Assembly: GCA_963836265.1 (NCBI GenBank)
Contig: CAWIIO010000003.1
Coordinates: forward strand, 310,001-374,000
From: CAIWHR01 sp963836265
Lineage (GTDB): Bacteria > Pseudomonadota > Gammaproteobacteria > Burkholderiales > Casimicrobiaceae
Direction of reading: 5' to 3'
DNA length: 64,000 nt
Shown here: positions 55,212 through 62,332 of the stretch, piece by piece
How positions within the stretch are numbered: the first letter of the stretch is position 1
How the letters are laid out: each line of letters opens with the position of its first letter
The notes under the pieces: generated by a model
Told to the model about the DNA's origin: nothing
Database searches by the model: none
What the model saw: the letters and a program-made list of their open reading frames with translations, nothing else
Position numbers and translations under genes: made by a program

Positions 55212-55477
55212 AAGTGGTGGAATTGAACGTGGATTTGGTTGGCAACAGCGACGGATATTGTGTCACGCCCGATCCCGGAGCTCTTTCGGATTGCGCCAAG
55301 GTAACTCCTAGCAGCACGCTGCTGCTGAACGATACATTGACCGCTGCGAGTTATCCGGGGATGGCGCGCGTTGATGGAAAATCTCTTCACGGAAATGCGC
55401 GATTGCCGGCTCGCCGCGGGTACCTAGCGAGCGTCATCGTGACGCGGCGGCTGCCTTGACCGTCGGGCGTCCGCTCT

Positions 55478-55672
55478 TTAGCGAGCGCTACGATCGCTCA
55501 CGGTCGTGAGGCTGCTGAAGGCGAGCACCGCAGGCTTACCAACGGGCAGCGTTTGGCGGAAGGCGAGACGCCTTGCGATCTCCCGCGCATGTCCCTCTCC
55601 GTGTTCCCGATGTGACACGAGGTCTGCGACGAGCTGGTCGGCTGCCGTGGCCGGCGCTTTCGTCCAGCTCAT
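55478..55672 (-). CDS. Small hypothetical protein coupled to the lipoprotein gene
   Basis: Possible 64-residue product beginning MSWTKAPATAADQLVADLVS. Its ATG overlaps the stop of the upstream lipoprotein gene (ATGA), which argues for real translation. The middle (SHREHGEGHAREIARRLAFR) is charged and helical. No family is recognised and it may be spurious. Confidence 0.35.
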   Translation of the reverse strand: MSWTKAPATAADQLVADLVSHREHGEGHAREIARRLAFRQTLPVGKPAVLAFSSLTTVSDRSAR

Positions 55673-55917
55673 GCGCCAGGCCCGATGCTGCTCCGCGAAC
55701 CCACAACTTCGATAGTTGGGAAGCGATACAGGGGCTTCCCGTCCACGAACTCCCCGGTGAACACGCCCACGTACGGCACCGCGTCCGCCGGGGCACGGTT
55801 CGGCGTCAACCTGAGCTCCGAGGCACATCCAGCGAGTCCGACAATCAGGAGCGCCACCGTGGCAGACGCGGTGCGTCTATCGATCCCGTGCTCGACCTGC
55901 CGATTGCGTGGATACAT
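55669..55917 (-). CDS. Putative small lipoprotein
   Basis: 82-residue product with a lipoprotein signal: a positively charged start, a hydrophobic stretch and the lipobox LAGC (~29-32, in 'VALLIVGLAGCASE'). The mature part reads PYVGVFTGEFVDGKPLYRFP followed by TIEVVGSRSS. It should be anchored to a membrane facing the periplasm. Function unknown. It is encoded on the same strand as sorAB but 383 bp downstream of them. Confidence 0.55.
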   Translation of the reverse strand: MYPRNRQVEHGIDRRTASATVALLIVGLAGCASELRLTPNRAPADAVPYVGVFTGEFVDGKPLYRFPTIEVVGSRSSIGPGA

Positions 55918-56300
55918 GCGGACTCTCCTGCTGCAGGCGGTAGTCAAAACGAACGGAGTGGCGATGACGTCCGCTTGGCTACAGTCGGGCAAATATCGCA
56001 AGGAGCGAGCCGTAAGCCGTCGACCAACCGCTTCGGCTACCGGCCACCTCAGGAATGGTGAGCGTCTCCGTCTAAACGACCAGGAAGTGGAGGTTCGAAG
56101 GGATGATCGTCGGCTGCGGAGCCCTCGCATTCACGCAATCGGCGCGCGGCATCGGCGCTCAACCGGCACGAGCTTCGATCGTGGTAGCACAGTTCCGTCG
56201 GAGGCGATCTCCGGAACTTTGTCGGCGCCTCGAAGAGCGAATTCCAGGCCGTGCTGCTTCCCGCGCCCCGGTTTGATCGCCGCGGCTCCCGGAGGCAGCC
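55918..56300. other. Gene-free stretch downstream of sorB
   Basis: Frames on either strand are short and arginine-rich, typical of non-coding GC-rich DNA. No terminator, repeat or RNA was recognised. It presumably carries the promoter for the minus-strand lipoprotein gene. Confidence 0.45.
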
Positions 56301-56633
56301 CTACCGCTTGCCGTTCTGGGACATCAAGTAATCGACGATCGTGTCCACATCGCTATCCGGGATCTGGGCACCGAAGACCTTTTTCATTTTAAGGACCTCC
56401 CCGTGCCATTGATCCTTGGTCAGCGGAGGCTGCATGTAGATGTAGTCGACCGAATGGCAGGTCATGCAGGATTTGGCGGTGACGTCCATGCCCGGCCCCG
56501 GTTTGAGCCGTGCCGTCTCCGGAGGCATTTCGATCTTGACGGTGCCCGACATATCCGCTGCGAGAGGCGCCGCGCCTGCCGCAACGCCGAGGATCGTGCC
56601 CAGGATCGCTCCAAAACCGTTTCGCGTGTTCAT
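56301..56633 (-). CDS. sorB: Sulfite dehydrogenase cytochrome c subunit (SorB-like)
   Basis: 110-residue periplasmic monohaem cytochrome c. A signal peptide (~1-26, ...GVAAGAAPLAAD) is followed by KIEMPPETARLKPGPGMD and the haem site CMTCH (56-60). Methionines in the C-terminal half (e.g. KMKKVFG, YLMSQNG) can be the axial ligand. It accepts electrons from the SorA molybdenum centre and passes them to cytochrome c/oxidase. It is encoded 10 bp after sorA, as in Starkeya-type SorAB. Confidence 0.9.
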   Translation of the reverse strand: MNTRNGFGAILGTILGVAAGAAPLAADMSGTVKIEMPPETARLKPGPGMDVTAKSCMTCHSVDYIYMQPPLTKDQWHGEVLKMKKVFGAQIPDSDVDTIVDYLMSQNGKR

Positions 56634-56643
56634 CGTTCGTCCC

Positions 56644-57924
56644 CTAAGCAGCGCTGACGCGCACGGTTTCGACGACATTTCTCATGTAGCCGGAAGGATT
56701 CCAGCGGGGCGCGAACCGCTGCGACTCGCCGATGCTGTTGATCGCGAGACAGGCTAGGTCATAGTGCCGGCCGGCCTTCGGCGTGAACGCCGCGCGCCAC
56801 TCGCGGAAACTGTACTTGCCGTGATCCTTGCCGAGCCTCGCTTCTTCCCATGTCTTGCCGCCGTCGGTGGAGAACAGGACGCGGACAACACCGAATCCGC
56901 CGTCGAACGCGATGCCTTTCACCTCGTACGTGCGACCGGCGGTCACCTTGGCACCGTCCGCAAGGCTCGTGACAAAGGAACGAACATCCATCCGGTTGAT
57001 GGGCACGGTCTTGACGCCTTTCTCTCCCGGCTCCATGCAGGCGCAGGCATTGTCGGGGATCCGATAGGCGGGCTTCATCCAGAAATTCTCGTCGACCGTG
57101 CCGATGATTTCGACGTCATCTAGCATCTTGACCCAATACGTCGCGTACCAGCCGGGCACGATCAACCGCACGGGATAGCCGTTCAGCACCGGCAGCGCGT
57201 CACCGTTCATCCTGTAGGCGACGATGATGTCTTCTCCAAGGGCGACATCCATGTCGAGCGCTTTGACGAAATCCGGCGTGGCAGGCAGCACCGGCCCCTC
57301 CGCGCCATTGAGCCTCACCTGCACCGCGCCCGCGCCGATGCCCGCCTTGTTCAGTATGTCGCGCAAGCGAACGCCCTTCCAAAGGGCGTTGCCCATCGCG
57401 CCGTTGCCCCATTCGCCGCCGGCGACCCGCGGGTTGAAGAGTCCGCGGCTGTTGCCTGAACACTGGCAGACGGCCGCGATTTCGACGGACTCGAAGTTCT
57501 TCTGCAGGTCGGCGATGCTCAGGCTGAGCGGCTCTTTGACCAGCCCATGGACTTTGATGCGGAACGCCGCGGTATCCACGGCCGTGGGCACCCCTGCGAG
57601 GTGCCAGCGGACGAAGAAGGCGTCATTGGGCGTGAAAACGGCTTCGTTGGTGCCGGCCAGTGCTTCGTTGAAGACGGAGAACGGCGTTTCCAGCTGCACG
57701 GGGCGCGCCGTCAGCACGATCAGCTCGCGCTTCTGCGGGTACATCGCCAGTTCGCGCTTCCCGTTCAGCATGGGCAGCTCGACCATCTGCTGCGCAGCGG
57801 CGCCAATGGTGCCGCGCCCAAAGAGAGCGAGGCCGCCCAGTGCCGTCCCGGTGCGGATGAATTTTCGGCGCGAGGTAGTCATTCGGGTCCTTGGTGCAAG
57901 GAACTTGTCATTGCCGGCGCTCAT
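56644..57924 (-). CDS. sorA: Sulfite dehydrogenase molybdenum subunit (SorA-like)
   Basis: 426-residue enzyme that oxidises sulfite to sulfate in the periplasm. A twin-arginine signal (SRRKFIRTGTALGGLALFG, ~18-36) exports it folded with its cofactor. The sulfite-oxidase domain carries the molybdenum-binding Cys in VCQCSGNSRGLFNPR (C155), with HGLVKEPLSLSIADL before it and 'PVRLIVPGWYATYWVKML' after. A Mo-co dimerisation domain follows (~305-420, FSTDGGKTWEEA). An ATG preceded by GGAGG supports the start at 57924. It is the first gene of sorAB. Confidence 0.92.
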   Translation of the reverse strand: MSAGNDKFLAPRTRMTTSRRKFIRTGTALGGLALFGRGTIGAAAQQMVELPMLNGKRELAMYPQKRELIVLTARPVQLETPFSVFNEALAGTNEAVFTPNDAFFVRWHLAGVPTAVDTAAFRIKVHGLVKEPLSLSIADLQKNFESVEIAAVCQCSGNSRGLFNPRVAGGEWGNGAMGNALWKGVRLRDILNKAGIGAGAVQVRLNGAEGPVLPATPDFVKALDMDVALGEDIIVAYRMNGDALPVLNGYPVRLIVPGWYATYWVKMLDDVEIIGTVDENFWMKPAYRIPDNACACMEPGEKGVKTVPINRMDVRSFVTSLADGAKVTAGRTYEVKGIAFDGGFGVVRVLFSTDGGKTWEEARLGKDHGKYSFREWRAAFTPKAGRHYDLACLAINSIGESQRFAPRWNPSGYMRNVVETVRVSAA

Positions 57925-58239
57925 TGGATTCCTCCATTGTGTCTTGACGAGTTCATGTTGCAATGCATCATGGGCGCCGAAGGAGGGGAGCTTCATTCGG
58001 TCTGATGTCTTATCAGAATAACGATAGACTTTTTCTTCATGAATGCAAAGCTCCCTTGGCAGCGGTCCGAATCGCTGTCCGGGTTGGCGAGGCTACCTCG
58101 GTCGGGGGTTTCGAGGCGCTTCGCCCCCAGGGACGCTCGGAAGTCAATCCCCGCGGGCCCTGTGCCTCCGCCGCGACGACGAGCTGCGTCCGATCACGAC
58201 CGTGGTTTACTATGCCCGGGTGGATCGAACCAGGATGCA
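57925..58239. other. Divergent intergenic region between sorA and the pilin-like gene
   Basis: No gene is supported. An AT-rich patch at 57995-58045 includes GTCTTATC...GATAGAC, an imperfect inverted repeat (about 58004-58026). This is the probable promoter/operator area of sorAB. No consensus -35/-10 pair is convincing, so an alternative sigma factor is possible. Confidence 0.45.
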
Positions 58240-58740
58240 ATGAAGCCGTTGAACACGCGGCGCCATGGTTTCACCATGATGGAATTGATGGCCGTCGTCG
58301 CGGTCGTCGCCATCCTGGCCACGCTTGCCGTGCCGTCGTATTTCGATCGGATCGTCCGCGACCAGATCAAAGCTGCGTTGCCGCTGGCCGATATCGCCAA
58401 GCAACCGATTGCCGCGTCCTGGTTGCTCACGCAGTCCTTCCCCGCTGACAACGCCTCCGCTGGCCTGCCCCCGGCCGAAAAAATCGTCGCCAACTACGTC
58501 AGCGCGGTTGCCGTCGACAATGGCGCAATCCACATGACCTTTGGCAACCGTGCGAACGGCAGCATCCTCGGGAAGATCCTCACGCTGCGTCCCGCGGTGG
58601 TGGAGGACGCGCCAATCGTGCCCGTCGCGTGGGCTTGCGGCTACGCGGAGGCTCCGGATCGGATGACGGTCAACGGCAAGAATCTCACCAACATTCCAGA
58701 GGGGCTGCTGCCGATCGAGTGTCGCGCGTTCAAACGGTGA
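58240..58740 (+). CDS. Type IV pilin-like protein
   Basis: 166-residue protein with a class III (prepilin) signal: RRHGFTMMELMAVVAVVAIL, cleaved after the Gly with Phe at +1 and Glu at +5, followed by the conserved hydrophobic helix. The C-terminal half has two cysteines (AWACGYAE, LPIECRAF) that would form the D-region disulfide loop of PilA-type pilins. It would be processed by PilD and assembled into a type IV pilus or pseudopilus. No other pilus genes are near, so it may be an orphan or minor pilin. Confidence 0.85.
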   Translation: MKPLNTRRHGFTMMELMAVVAVVAILATLAVPSYFDRIVRDQIKAALPLADIAKQPIAASWLLTQSFPADNASAGLPPAEKIVANYVSAVAVDNGAIHMTFGNRANGSILGKILTLRPAVVEDAPIVPVAWACGYAEAPDRMTVNGKNLTNIPEGLLPIECRAFKR

Positions 58741-59079
58741 CGATGCGCGTGGCGCACTACGCAGCGGTTTGTTCGCGTGCCGATAAAGATCCTGGGCCCG
58801 ATCGCGCGGGCTGAGTCGCGCTTCTCGTTCGTTGCCGCCGCCTGATCGAAGGCGGCGCTTTCAGCGAAGAAGATCACTCGACCGCCGACGGCATCACGCC
58901 GCAATGCCGGAGATCGGGGTTGCAGCTTCCATCGGGATAGATCATCCCCGAGCTGCAGGCGCAAGCCTCGCCCCGTCGTCGAACCCCAGCGATCCGCGGA
59001 CGTGAAGCTGCTCCGCGTGCTCGCGAAAGCGCCGCCGATTTCGTCAGGCCATTTGAGTCCTGCTGTCGCCGCGGAAGCG
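58741..59079. other. Intergenic stretch with a cysteine-rich peptide remnant
   Basis: No complete gene. On the minus strand, ending at 58874, one frame reads GEACACSSGMIYPDGSCNPD then LRHCGVMPSAVE and a stop; six cysteines in about 30 residues look non-random, but no start codon or ribosome site is found upstream in that frame. Possibly the tail of a decayed secreted protein. Confidence 0.4.
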
Positions 59080-59295
59080 TTACTTGCGGTCGACGACCAG
59101 CAGCACGACACCGGCGACCATCACCGCGATGCTGGCCCAGGTCGGAATCACCTTGGTTTCCTTCTCGGCGATCGAGAACTTGAACGGCCCGATCTGACCC
59201 TCGTGCGTTTCCTTCGTGTATTCGAAGTGGCCGTAGATCAGGCCGAGGAGGCCGGCGGCCAGGAGGACGATGCCAATCAGCTTCGTGCCGCTCAT
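59080..59295 (-). CDS. Small two-helix membrane protein (DUF3185-like)
   Basis: 71-residue inner-membrane protein: helix 1 LIGIVLLAAGLLGLIYGHFE (~6-25), a polar loop ETHEGQIGPFKFSIAEKET, helix 2 WASIAVMVAGVVLLVVDRK. The layout is that of small DUF3185-type proteins. An AGGAGCGGCT stretch precedes the ATG. Function unknown. Confidence 0.75.
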   Translation of the reverse strand: MSGTKLIGIVLLAAGLLGLIYGHFEYTKETHEGQIGPFKFSIAEKETKVIPTWASIAVMVAGVVLLVVDRK

Positions 59296-59650
59296 AGCCG
59301 CTCCTCCAAAGTCGATTGTCCGAGTCAGGGCGTGACTCGCGGGGCCAATTTACGCTTCCACAGGATCGTAGTCTAGCGAACTACGAAGATGTCCCCCGCT
59401 CACGACGTGCTTGAAGAGATGACGCCCGATGCGTACCCGACGATGGCTACGACGGTTGTGGCTACCGAAAATGGGCTACGCTGAAACGAGGGACGCACGT
59501 CCGCACGGGAAATGCAATAAGCAATTCGGATGAATTGACACCCAGCCGCCGCGCGCTTTAGCGTTCGCGCATGCGCGTCGCATGAGACGTGTTGATGGTC
59601 GCTCGACGGAGACCGGGCTGTCTTCGTCGTCATTCGCACGAGGAGGAGAG
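59296..59650. other. Intergenic region upstream of the first RTX gene
   Basis: No gene is supported. It contains TCGTAGT-CTAGCGA-ACTACGA (59366-59386), a perfect 7-bp inverted repeat, and a consensus TTGACA at 59535-59540 that could be a -35 box for the RTX gene, although the matching -10 is poor (TTAGCG). A strong GAGGAGGAG ribosome site lies just before 59651. Confidence 0.5.
59366..59386. repeat. Perfect 7-bp inverted repeat
   Basis: TCGTAGT and ACTACGA flank a 7-nt spacer. It stands in the divergent region between the DUF3185-like gene and the RTX gene and could be a regulator site or a small hairpin. Confidence 0.35.
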
Positions 59651-61789
59651 ATGGCCGAGACAAGCGTTCCCGCACCCACCCGTTTCAATCAGGATGGTAC
59701 TCCACCGCTATCGTATATCGTCGCGGTCTGGCTGGGGATGCCGCACGACGACATTCTGCGCGGTTTGCGCGATGGCTCGGTGGTGCCGCCGCCCGGCGCT
59801 TCTCCGGACTGGTTGCCACCATGGGCGAGCGGTGGCAATTCGAGCGGCGGACCCGGCGATAGCGGTTTCCCGAATCCCCTCGACAATGGACAGACGCCGA
59901 ACGGCAGCCTGAACCGGGGCGGAAGTGCGCAAAGTGGAGGTCACGACGCGCGGCCGAGTACCGTCGATCGCGCAACGGTGCAAAGATGGTTCAACGCGCT
60001 CGACCCGACGCTGCCCGGTTCATCGTTCGACGGCATCTGGCAAAACGCGGGCGCCGACGATACGGCGCGCGCGGCCGGCCTGTTTGGCTATTTGCGCCGC
60101 GTGCTTCTCAGTATGACCGGCGACGCCGGCTCGATGCCGGCACGCCGCGGCGCCGACGACGCCTCGAGCGCCGCGGCCGCACTTTCGGCGTTCGTGGCCG
60201 ATCCAAGCCACCGTGCCAAAGTCGTGAGTCTCGCCGGCAAGGATGGCGTCGAGCTCGCGAGCCTCGCGCACACCGATGTCGGCTATCGCTACGCGCTGTC
60301 GCATCTCGACCCGATCGCGCTTACCGGCAATCGCGGACTTTTTACCGCCCGGAATGCCGACGGCAGTCTCGATCGCTTCGATCCCGACACGGGGGAGACG
60401 AACCTTACTGACGCCTGGCTCACGGACCGGGGGAAGTTCCTTGCCTGGAAGATGAGGGTCGACGGTGGTGAAGCGGCGACGATTGCCGGCGACGAGGATT
60501 GGGTCTTCGTCGATCGGACGCTGCGCGACGCCAATGGCAATCCGATGAAGTTGCAGATCACGGGGGTGGAGGGTTCGACGCAAACCAACCAAGTCATCTT
60601 CGGGGCCAATACGGGCGACGGCGAAATACTGAAGGGCGGCACGGGCACGGACCGCATTTACGGCGGTACCGGCGACGATGTGATCCGCGGCAATGCGGGC
60701 AGCGATCATCTCGAGGGCGGTCGCGGGGACGATTTGATCATGGGTGGCACCGGGAGCGATGAGCTCGTGGGTGGCCGAGGCAACGACGAGCTGGACGGCG
60801 GCGCCGGCCGCGACCTTCTCCAGGGCGATTCGGGCGATGACACGCTTACCGGCGGCACCGGTGCGGACTGGATGGAGGGCGGCGACGGCCATGATACGTA
60901 CGTAATCGATCCCGGTGACGGCGCGGACACCATCGTCGACGCCGATGGCGATGGCGAAATTCAGTTCGACGGCGAGACATTGGGCGGCGCGACGGCGCTG
61001 GCCGACGGCAAATACGTTTCGGCAGACGGCAAGGTGATCTATTCGTTCGAAGGCGACGTCGACAAGCCGGGAACGCTGAGGATTTCGTTTTATGAAGACG
61101 CCAATCCGGGCGCGAACGACACGCCGATCAATACGGTGGAGGTCGACAGCTGGACGAATGGCGATCTCGGCATTGAGCTCGGAGGGAGTGATTCCAATGG
61201 CGATGCGGCGCCGCCAAACGCGACCAGCGATACGACTATTCCGTCCGACGCGGAGTCGCCGTCGACCGAGACGGTTGTCGATGCCTCTGCGCTCCCCGAG
61301 ACCGCGACTGGCGGGAGCGAAATGATCGACGGAGGATCTGCTGGCGGTGGAGAGGGCGGCCTGCCGGCCGCCCCCGGCAGCGGCGGGCCGGGCAATCCCG
61401 ATGCGTTGGACGGGGTCCCGGCCGACCTCGCGCAATCGCCGGTGGCGAGCGGGCCCATCAGCGGCCCATTTGGCGGCGTGCTCGTCAATCCCGAGATCGT
61501 GAGTCGGGCGGTGCGTGCATTCGCGGGCGTTCCAGAAGCGCCGGACATCACGGCAGCAGTTCAAGCCAGCGATGCGCCGAGCAGCGTCGGCGTCACTCCG
61601 CAGGACCTATCCAGCGCCATGCTCGACTTCCACGACTCCGGCGATCTCGGTCATGACCAGATTGGCAGCGAGACGCTACCGGCGCCGATGCCGGCGCTGC
61701 CGGATCTCGTTCGTACGACGGATATCGCGGCGACGGCGGCGGGCGTGATCGGAGTTGGGATTGGGCGCGGATCGGGGCAGAGGGCGTAA
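59651..61789 (+). CDS. RTX-repeat (calcium-binding) secreted protein
   Basis: 712-residue protein without N-terminal signal. Residues ~55-110 are a low-complexity Gly/Ser/Pro/Asn linker. A central domain (~120-330) includes ALSHLDPIALTGNRGLFTAR and LTDAWLTDRGKFLAWKMR. RTX nonapeptides (GGxGxDxux) run from about 335 to 425, e.g. GGTGTDRIYGGTGDDVIRGN and GGRGNDELDGGAGRDLLQGD; these fold into a calcium-binding beta-roll, and such proteins leave by type I secretion. After the repeats come a beta-rich domain (~430-525) and a long acidic Gly/Pro/Ser-rich tail. No type I secretion genes are seen here. The ATG has a GAGGAGG ribosome site. Confidence 0.85.
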   Translation: MAETSVPAPTRFNQDGTPPLSYIVAVWLGMPHDDILRGLRDGSVVPPPGASPDWLPPWASGGNSSGGPGDSGFPNPLDNGQTPNGSLNRGGSAQSGGHDARPSTVDRATVQRWFNALDPTLPGSSFDGIWQNAGADDTARAAGLFGYLRRVLLSMTGDAGSMPARRGADDASSAAAALSAFVADPSHRAKVVSLAGKDGVELASLAHTDVGYRYALSHLDPIALTGNRGLFTARNADGSLDRFDPDTGETNLTDAWLTDRGKFLAWKMRVDGGEAATIAGDEDWVFVDRTLRDANGNPMKLQITGVEGSTQTNQVIFGANTGDGEILKGGTGTDRIYGGTGDDVIRGNAGSDHLEGGRGDDLIMGGTGSDELVGGRGNDELDGGAGRDLLQGDSGDDTLTGGTGADWMEGGDGHDTYVIDPGDGADTIVDADGDGEIQFDGETLGGATALADGKYVSADGKVIYSFEGDVDKPGTLRISFYEDANPGANDTPINTVEVDSWTNGDLGIELGGSDSNGDAAPPNATSDTTIPSDAESPSTETVVDASALPETATGGSEMIDGGSAGGGEGGLPAAPGSGGPGNPDALDGVPADLAQSPVASGPISGPFGGVLVNPEIVSRAVRAFAGVPEAPDITAAVQASDAPSSVGVTPQDLSSAMLDFHDSGDLGHDQIGSETLPAPMPALPDLVRTTDIAATAAGVIGVGIGRGSGQRA

Positions 61790-61817
61790 GACCTTCGCTA
61801 AAGGGAAAAGAACCTAT

Positions 61818-62315
61818 ATGCCTGATGAGAAATGGTCCGTTCGGTTGTCTGCGTTTGTGAAGCAGCACCTCGTATTGTTGGTGATCGCGATGATTATCGT
61901 GTTCTGGTGGGGAATTCCCGCTGCACGGCAGGCGTACTACGACGCGAAGGTCCGCAGCATGTGCGCGAAGGATGGCGGCATCCACGTATACGAACAGGTT
62001 AAGTTGCCATCGGAACGATTCGACAAATGGGGAGGAGTTCGAATACCACTCGGTACCGATGCGAAGCCGTCCGACGAATTTGTAATGAACTGGGAGACCG
62101 AGCGCTATGAGACGGCGCCCATCATTGGTGATGGGGTAACCTTAAGACGAGATCGATTTTTGGTTGTTCGGCAGCGTGATGGAAAGATTTTGGGCGAAGC
62201 GACAAGCTACGCAAGACACGGCGGCGACCCTATTGGGCCTTGGGAGCCATCATCGTTCCGCTGTCCGATGTCCGCTGACGACCAGACACTCGTTCGCAAA
62301 GTGTTTAAATCTTAG
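61818..62315 (+). CDS. Small membrane-anchored protein between two RTX genes
   Basis: 165-residue protein with one N-terminal membrane helix (HLVLLVIAMIIVFWWGIPAA, ~18-37) and a polar C-terminal domain that would face the periplasm. The domain begins MCAKDGGIHVYEQVKLPSER and contains RFLVVRQRDGKILGEATSYA and a Cys near the end (SFRCPMS). I do not recognise a named family, but similar proteins are seen beside RTX lipases. Set between two RTX genes, it could be an immunity, chaperone or lipase-foldase-like factor; this is inference. Confidence 0.65.
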   Translation: MPDEKWSVRLSAFVKQHLVLLVIAMIIVFWWGIPAARQAYYDAKVRSMCAKDGGIHVYEQVKLPSERFDKWGGVRIPLGTDAKPSDEFVMNWETERYETAPIIGDGVTLRRDRFLVVRQRDGKILGEATSYARHGGDPIGPWEPSSFRCPMSADDQTLVRKVFKS

Positions 62316-62332
62316 CAGTGAGAGCCTAGCAG

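Noticed and set aside
60600..60940. Tandem DNA repeats that might suggest a CRISPR or satellite array
   Set aside because: They are the degenerate codons of RTX nonapeptides within a continuous coding frame, with no spacer structure.
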